NCBI RefSeq assembly: GCF_014805685.1
Contig: NC_060887.1
Coordinates: 32,352,463-32,416,462, forward strand
Reading direction: 5' to 3'
Length of the DNA: 64,000 bases
From: Silurus meridionalis
Taxonomy: Eukaryota > Chordata > Actinopteri > Siluriformes > Siluridae
Position 1 is the stretch's first letter, and every line of letters begins with the position of its first letter. Shown here one piece after another: positions 41,384-64,000 of this stretch. Both the position numbers and the translations under genes were made by a program. The notes beneath the pieces were generated by a model, which saw only the letters and a list, made by a program, of their open reading frames with translations, was not told the origin of the DNA and did no database searches.

Positions 41384-42160
41384 TATAAAACTAGTGTGAC
41401 CTTTGTAGGAACACTATTCACTACAGTTCTCTCAGAAAAAAGAGAACTAGCTTGCCGCAGCACTGCGAAAAGATTTGTACCAGTCTTTAGCACTTGGTAG
41501 GAACGAAGTGTTAAAAAGGCTAGCTGATGTTGGACTTTCTGTAAGCTCCCTTCATTAACCATCAAAGTGACTCGCGCCAATTTCCATTTCAGTCACACTC
41601 CTCTGCTACTCGGCTCTCTGTCTCTGTTTTGTGTATCATTAGAGTAGACACGAGCCGAGCCGCCATCAGAGCTTTCTGTCATGCTTGCAGTAAACGCTCC
41701 GGAGGCGAGCAGCACCAGCGGTCATCTGAAATTCTCTGTGTGCTTTTGGAAATCAAACTTCATGCTGGATCTTAGTGATGGTACAAAGCTAAATTAGATT
41801 TCATTAAACATACTGAATGTATTTAAAGATCATTAAGCAAAAAAAAAAAAAAAAGGGGGGAAGCAATAAGGAAAAAGCTCAGAACAGAAAAAACACTTGT
41901 ATTAGTGTTTTTGATTTTACAAAGTAGTACAGTATCAATCTCTTTTATAAATAAATACATGTTTTATGCATAACTGTACAACCGTGCACAACAGAGTAAA
42001 CAAAATAAACAAGTTACACATAAAAAAAAAAGGATTTACATTTGTATATTCTGAAATAATACCACAGATCTGATCGTATCCACTTAGACCATAACAGAGC
42101 ATATATTAACATCATGCTGAACGTGGCCAAGCAGAAAAGAAATGCAAAACAACTCATAGC
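38494..42160. other. Intergenic DNA between DIPK1C and C18orf63, no gene recognised
   Basis: AT-rich DNA with an (AT)n microsatellite at 41317-41379 and only chance frames. 41600-41720 is locally GC-richer. Confidence 0.5.
41317..41379. repeat. (AT)n microsatellite
   Basis: About 31 AT units. Confidence 0.95.
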
Positions 42161-42168
42161 CAGCTCAT

Positions 42169-42174
42169 TTTAAT
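42169..42174 (-). terminator. c18orf63: Candidate poly(A) signal of C18orf63
   Basis: ATTAAA on the - strand lies about 107 nt past the stop codon. It is a common variant signal; no canonical AATAAA was seen nearby on this strand. Confidence 0.4.
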
Positions 42175-42280
42175 GTTTCCTCTGTGTGAGTGCTAGACAG
42201 ACCTAGACTTCCTCTCTGGTGTGGATTACCTGACAGAGCAACTCTAAACCCGCAGGAGCGGTCTGGATTGAGGTTCTGCC

Positions 42281-59224
<16,944 letters not shown>

Positions 59225-59579
59225 TCTGCAACATAAAGAAGATTTAACGATGTAATATCTCATATTCTCTCACAGCAAGAAAAGCAAACTAACATTTTAT
59301 AAAAAATGATCAATAAACAAAGAGAAACGATACAGGGGTGAATTACACACTGGAGAGTTTCAGTATTCAACCTTTTACTACGGACTGGTTTAAAGGCATG
59401 GATTATTTGTCTAGAACAGCCTCTTTGACAGTAGTTTCAGATGCCAAACTGATACTAATGGATTTTGTAAAAATTTGGAAAAGACTGTTTACAGCTGCTG
59501 TAATGCAAGAGATAACAGAAGTTAACCTGTTTTATAGATATAACTATAAATAGATAAAAAGTCTGCCATGTTGTTCATT

Positions 59580-60303
59580 AAGGTGAAGGAGAGGAGTCAG
59601 CGTACAGAGGACTTCTGGACAGCTTTGTGGAGTGACGCAACCATCTGCTCCTGAACATCATGAAAAACTAGGAGATGGTAGAGGCTTTAGGGAGGGTAAA
59701 ACTATGATTAAACCTGTTTCCATCATGGGGGTGGAGGGTGTGGTTGTGGACTACTACAGGTACTTGGGTGTTCACTTTAAACAGCAGATTGGATTGCAGG
59801 ACCAACATCGACACTGTGTATAAGAAAGGGTTGAGCAGACTTTATTTTTCTTCAATGTATGCAGTAGGATGCTGGAAATATTCAGTCTGTTTTGGCAGGT
59901 GACCTTTATAGTGCTGTGGTCTGCTGGGGGACCAGCATCAGTGCCAGGGATGCAGGCAAGATCAATAAAACTGAATATACAATATACAAGGCTGAATACA
60001 TAATCGGACACAAACTGGACAGATTGGAACAACAGGGAGGAGAACAAACTCCTGTCAATCATGGAAAATTAATCCCACCACCACATGATCCAATACAGAT
60101 GTTAATTGCAACTTATATACACACCGCATTATTCATTATCACTTTACACACACATGCACACACTGACAATTTGTATTCAATCTACTTTTTTTCTTTCTTT
60201 TTTAATTGCCAGTTGCACTCTGATTTTCCTAGCATCATCTTTCAATGTTGTATTTATTAAGTTACAATTATTTATTTTTTTATTTTACCCAATGCAACCC
60301 CCC

Positions 60304-60350
<47 letters not shown>

Positions 60351-60420
60351 CTACTTGTGTAACCTGCTGCTGCTGTGACACAATCATTTCCCTCACAGGA
60401 TCAATAAAGTATATCTAAGT
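59580..60420 (+). mobile_element. Decayed non-LTR retrotransposon 3' end (Rex1/L2-type)
   Basis: Translated pieces in shifting frames read KPVSIMGVEGVVVDYYRYLG, VYKKGLSRLYF and AGDLYSAVVCWGTSISARDA, the last part of a reverse transcriptase. The 3' region has a (CA)n at 60305-60348 and ends in GGATCAATAAAGTATATCTA. Multiple frameshifts. Exact clade unresolved. Confidence 0.7.
60305..60348. repeat. (CA)n microsatellite
   Basis: About 22 CA units inside the LINE 3' region. Confidence 0.95.
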
Positions 60421-61169
60421 CTAGGTCTAAGTCAGAGTAATAATGTAATGCAAGTTTTGAGGAAATTGCAGTCATATAAGGAAAATAAATCAGACCACCC
60501 TGTTGTTTATTTTCCACCTGTTTTTTTTTATTACTTATTTTATTTATTTAATTTATTATTTATCTATTTTAAAGGTAAGCATTCTACCTCACTTTACCCA
60601 CCATGATGATAATTTTACCTCAGAAATCTTACAGCTGCTGTTCTGTGACCAGAAAACAGGGACAGATACACTGGGAATGTTAGTTTATCTTATCCCAAAT
60701 AAAATATACATATATACATTCTAATATGAGACAATTATCTGTTCTTTTAATTTTCATATTTTGATATTATTTTTATTTTTATTATTATTTTTAGCTTGTA
60801 AACTTGTAGCAGCACCTGGTAGCAACCATACCTGCAATCATACTGTCTGTCTATGCTAATAGGGAATGCTTGAAATGTATTTAATGAACTTTTAATTAGG
60901 ACAATTGGTATTTTAAAATCAGAAGACATGAATATTATTTAACAAAGCAACAACAAACACATTTACATTACATTCAGTTCTATGACTCACCTACACACTA
61001 CTGTTAAAACTGATTAAAAAAGTCTCGAAAAAAAAATACAATTTCGACTTAAACTCAAGACGAAATCGATATTTTTTGGGGGGGGGGAAATTAACACAAC
61101 TTTCAATTTCTTAAAAAATAATCCACTGTTAGCTAGTTAGCTAGGCTAGCTACACGGGTAGGTGCTCTG
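60421..61169. other. AT-rich DNA upstream of the C18orf63 promoter-like element, no gene seen
   Basis: Low-complexity TTATTTATTT runs and chance frames. Short CTAGCTAG-like palindromes occur just before 61160. Confidence 0.4.
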
Positions 61170-61200
61170 CTAGTGACGTCACAACGTCCGCCATATTGGA
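61170..61200 (-). promoter_or_regulatory. c18orf63: CRE plus YY1 promoter-like element, probably the C18orf63 start region
   Basis: A full palindromic CRE TGACGTCA (61174-61181) lies next to CCGCCATATTGG (61188-61199). Read on the - strand the latter is CCAATATGGCGG, a YY1-type AANATGGCGG motif overlapping a CCAAT box. YY1 motifs in this orientation often sit just downstream of transcription starts. That places a likely C18orf63 5' UTR exon here, about 2 kb before its first coding exon. The motifs are seen; use is inferred. Confidence 0.5.
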
Positions 61201-61215
61201 AAGCGCTCACACTTA

Positions 61216-61227
61216 AAAATATTAATA

Positions 61228-61303
<76 letters not shown>

Positions 61304-61336
61304 TTTAATTATTATTATTATTATTTATTAATATTT

Positions 61337-61337
<1 letters not shown>
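61216..61337. repeat. Perfect 27-bp inverted repeat enclosing TAA and AT tracts
   Basis: The left arm 61216-61242 and right arm 61311-61337 are exact reverse complements. They flank a TAA repeat and an (AT)20 tract that is itself self-complementary. The whole 122 bp could extrude as a cruciform. A second AT tract (61340-61391) follows. Confidence 0.85.
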
Positions 61338-61399
<62 letters not shown>

Positions 61400-61402
61400 G
61401 CA

Positions 61403-61745
61403 CTTTATATTGACCTATATATTTTATAGTAACAGTGTTAGTATTAGTGGTAGCATTTCTACTGTCTATTAGAAAGCAAAAAAGTAAAAATATTTCTTAT
61501 AAAAGGTTTAATGAAGGCAGTACAGACAAATATAACAATGCAGTATATATGAGCCTATATATCATAGTATTAATAGTAAAAAAGCAGCATTAGTGTCTAT
61601 TAAAAAACAAATAAAAATGTTTCTTATATAGGTTTTAATAAAGGCTCAAATAAATTTGTAGTTCACCTGTATATTATAGTAATGGTATTAGTATAAGTAG
61701 TAAAAAAAAAACAAAAAAAACGTCAGTACTGTTTATTATAAAAAT
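61403..61745. repeat. Degenerate tandem repeat, about 115-140 bp units, roughly three copies
   Basis: Three AT-rich segments share the order ATATAT-ATAGTA, then GTATTAGT-like, then CTATTAGAAA/CTATTAAAAA and TTTCTTATA. They begin near 61416, 61554 and 61668. They lie between the inverted repeat and the CYB5A promoter. Confidence 0.5.
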
Positions 61746-61854
61746 ACTTTATTTGTATTAATTGCAAGCTTTTTCTCACATAAAACTGTTGCACATGTCG
61801 TGCACATATCACACAGTATATCAGCGTTACATTTGCGTGACAGTGAAGAGTTTT

Positions 61855-62248
61855 TCACCTTACGTGACTTTTCCGCCCAGTCTCTTTAATAGGTGAAGAA
61901 AATGATTGACGGGCATTTTATCCAATCAGAATGAAGTATCGGAGCGTGACCGTGTAGACCAATCAGAGTGAGGTGAAGGCGGGTCTGAGGCGGGTAAGTG
62001 GGCGTGTCATGTGCATGTCAGACTCACAGGAAAGCTGCCCCAGTGTTGTTTCTTGGAGCTGGAGTGAGGTGAAGGCGGGTCTGAGGCGGGTAAGTGGGCG
62101 TGTCATGTGAATGTCAGACTCACAGGAAAGCTGCCCCACTGGTGTTTCTTGGAGCTGGAGTGAGTTCCTGACTGTGTGTGTGAGTGTGTTAAAGTGTGTG
62201 TACTGGTGGACACACTGCTAAGCTGAGATCTTCACTACGGCCTTACTA
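61855..62248 (+). promoter_or_regulatory. cyb5a: CYB5A promoter and 5' UTR with internal tandem duplication
   Basis: Two CCAAT boxes in CCAATCAGA-like context (61922-61926 and 61959-61963) precede a GC-rich stretch with repeated GGCGGGT and GGGCGTG (KLF/Sp-like) elements. No TATA box is evident. Most of the GC-rich part consists of two near-identical 96-bp copies. The assignment is from position and motif content. Confidence 0.55.
61966..62164 (+). repeat. 96-bp tandem duplication in the CYB5A promoter
   Basis: Copy 1 is 61966-62061 and copy 2 is 62062-62157, followed by the first bases of a third at 62158-62164. The copies differ at only a few positions (for example GTGCATG versus GTGAATG, and CCCCAGTG versus CCCCACTG). 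Each carries GGCGGGT, GGGCGTGTCATGTG and a GGAGCTGGAG end. Confidence 0.9.
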
Positions 62249-62383
62249 ATGGAGGATCATGGATCTGACGGGAAAGCGGTGAAGTATTACCGCTTGTCTG
62301 AAGTGGAGGAGCACAACTCGTTCAAAAGTACATGGATCATCATCAACCATAATGTGTACGACGTGACAAAGTTCCTAGAAGAG
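62249..62383 (+). CDS. cyb5a: Cytochrome b5 type A, coding exon 1 (gene continues beyond window)
   Basis: An ATG opens 45 codons that read through [18 protein letters not shown] and [10 protein letters not shown], the start of the heme-binding cytochrome b5 fold. A GTGGGG donor follows at 62384, at the point where human CYB5A exon 1 ends, just before the HPGGEE heme-ligand motif that should open exon 2 outside the window. The family is a small hemoprotein, tail-anchored in the ER, that passes electrons to desaturases, P450s and methemoglobin reduction. A CYB5B paralogue is less likely given the sequence and the C18orf63/DIPK1C neighbours. Confidence 0.92.
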
Positions 62384-62689
62384 GTGGGGTTTGATTTATA
62401 TAATAATAAAAAATGACGTGTGCAGGCCCTACAGGAGTCTACAGTGTTACTGTAGACTGTAGACTACAGTGTTACTGTAACCGAACTGTGCGCGTGAGTG
62501 AACTCTAGTGAACTGCTCGACTGAGTGAGGACTGAGAGAGGTTTGGCAGTGAGATGTGTGTTCAGATAGGATTAGTCAGCACACAGAGACTAGAGGATAT
62601 CTGCACCTTTCATCATTTATTTTACACACACACACGCACACACATTTACATTACACATTTATGTCATTCATGTTTATATTGACGTTTAT

Positions 62690-62727
62690 ATTAACACACG
62701 TGTCTCTCTCTCTCTCTCTTTCTCTCA

Positions 62728-62770
<43 letters not shown>
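62690..62770. repeat. (TC)n then (AC)n compound microsatellite in CYB5A intron 1
   Basis: CTCTCTCT-rich tract passing into (AC)n. Confidence 0.9.
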
Positions 62771-62887
62771 CGGTGCATCATGACTGCAGTGTTTTGTGGA
62801 AGCTTTCCCAAATATCTGAGTTCAGCATTTTACACTACTGCATGTCCAGTCTAAGGAATTTTCTAATCAGTTTTCAGTCTGTGTAAG

Positions 62888-62891
62888 AGTT

Positions 62892-62954
<63 letters not shown>

Positions 62955-62966
62955 ATGTAACTAGCT

Positions 62967-63017
<51 letters not shown>

Positions 63018-63072
63018 ATGTATTTAGCTTCTTTCTCTCCTTCTTTCTTTCTATGTATTGAGCTTCTTTCTC

Positions 63073-63124
<52 letters not shown>

Positions 63125-63193
63125 TCCTTTTCAGTCTATGTAACATTATTTTTTCAGTCTGTGTAACAGTTCTTTCTTTCTTTCTTTCTTTCT

Positions 63194-63224
<31 letters not shown>

Positions 63225-63259
63225 ATGTAACTAGCTTCTTTCTTTCTTTCTTTCTTTCT

Positions 63260-63302
<43 letters not shown>

Positions 63303-63359
63303 ATGTATTTAGCTTCTTTCTCCCTTCTTTCTTTCTATGTATTTAGCTTCTTTCTCTCT

Positions 63360-63434
<75 letters not shown>

Positions 63435-63481
63435 ATGTATTTAGCTTCTTTCTCTCCTTCTTTCTTTCTATGTATTTAGCT

Positions 63482-63549
<68 letters not shown>

Positions 63550-63596
63550 TCCTTTTTAAGTCTATGTAACATTATTTTTTCAGTCTGTGTAACAGT

Positions 63597-63651
<55 letters not shown>

Positions 63652-63698
63652 ATGTATTTAGCTTCTTTCTTTCTTTCTTTCTTTCTATGTATTTAGCT

Positions 63699-63757
<59 letters not shown>

Positions 63758-63769
63758 ATGTATTCAGCT

Positions 63770-63840
<71 letters not shown>

Positions 63841-63876
63841 ATGTAACTAGCTTCTGTCTGTCTGTCTGTCTGTCTA
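62888..63876. repeat. Roughly 1-kb (CTTT)n array with recurring spacers in CYB5A intron 1
   Basis: Long (CTTT)n blocks alternate with a spacer CTATGTA-TTAGCTTC (AACTAGCTTC or TTTAGCTTC variants). A longer spacer (CCTTTT, AGTCTATGTAACATTATTTT, TTCAGTCTGTGTAACAGTTC) occurs at about 63126-63172 and again at about 63550-63598. The array ends in (CTGT)n at 63854-63876. Strongly polypyrimidine on the + strand. Confidence 0.95.
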
Positions 63877-64000
63877 AGATAAGGCACAAGACCACACACA
63901 CATACACATCTCAATTACCTCAATTACATGTAAACTTCTTAGTGTACAAAGACAACTGGGGCAAAATTACTTTTTTTTTACGTTTAATTACGTTTTTTTA

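Overview
This is nuclear DNA from a ray-finned fish. It has spliced genes with GT-AG introns, AT-rich intergenic DNA, many long dinucleotide and tetranucleotide microsatellites, and Tc1/mariner-like, RTE-like LINE and tRNA-derived SINE remnants of types common in teleosts. The short tRNA-headed SINEs resemble those I associate with catfish, but the order is an inference from repeats alone.

Four protein-coding genes can be read. (1) A complete four-exon beta-tubulin gene on the + strand (5847-10716, 446 aa), best matching TUBB6. (2) A four-exon secretory-pathway pseudokinase/kinase gene on the + strand (18064-28884, 454 aa), best matching DIPK1C (FAM69C). (3) A thirteen-exon gene on the - strand (42281-59224, 602 aa), the orthologue of human C18orf63, a poorly characterised protein. 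(4) The first coding exon of cytochrome b5, CYB5A, on the + strand (62249-62383), which continues past the right edge. From memory, human 18q22.3 carries CYB5A, C18orf63 and DIPK1C in the same order and relative orientation, so genes 2-4 form a conserved block; TUBB6 is on the other arm of that human chromosome.

Layout: 1-5500 is repeat-rich DNA (RTE LINE fragment, SINE piece, Tc1-like fragment, microsatellites, one CTCF-like site). 5500-10860 is TUBB6. 10860-17900 is intergenic with a SINE, a LINE 3' end sharing the SINE tail, and a foldback element. 18064-28884 is DIPK1C with a 7.4-kb first intron. 29900-31230 is a G-poor minisatellite of about 42-bp units. 31230-42160 is mostly unremarkable AT-rich DNA containing one complete element with 20-bp terminal inverted repeats. 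42160-59225 is C18orf63, whose introns hold Tc1-like elements, SINEs and a GATA/GACA higher-order array. 59225-62248 holds a LINE, a 27-bp inverted repeat, a CRE/YY1 promoter-like element and the CYB5A promoter with a 96-bp tandem duplication. 62384-64000 is CYB5A intron 1, dominated by a CTTT array of about 1 kb.

The genes are not an operon and have separate cellular roles: microtubules, secretory-pathway kinase-like protein, unknown protein, and ER/mitochondrial electron carrier. No rRNA, functional tRNA or CRISPR array was found. No clearly novel biological system is evident. The items most worth following are the full C18orf63 gene model with its SAP-like C-terminus, the divergent C18orf63/CYB5A promoter region, and the higher-order GATA/GACA array.
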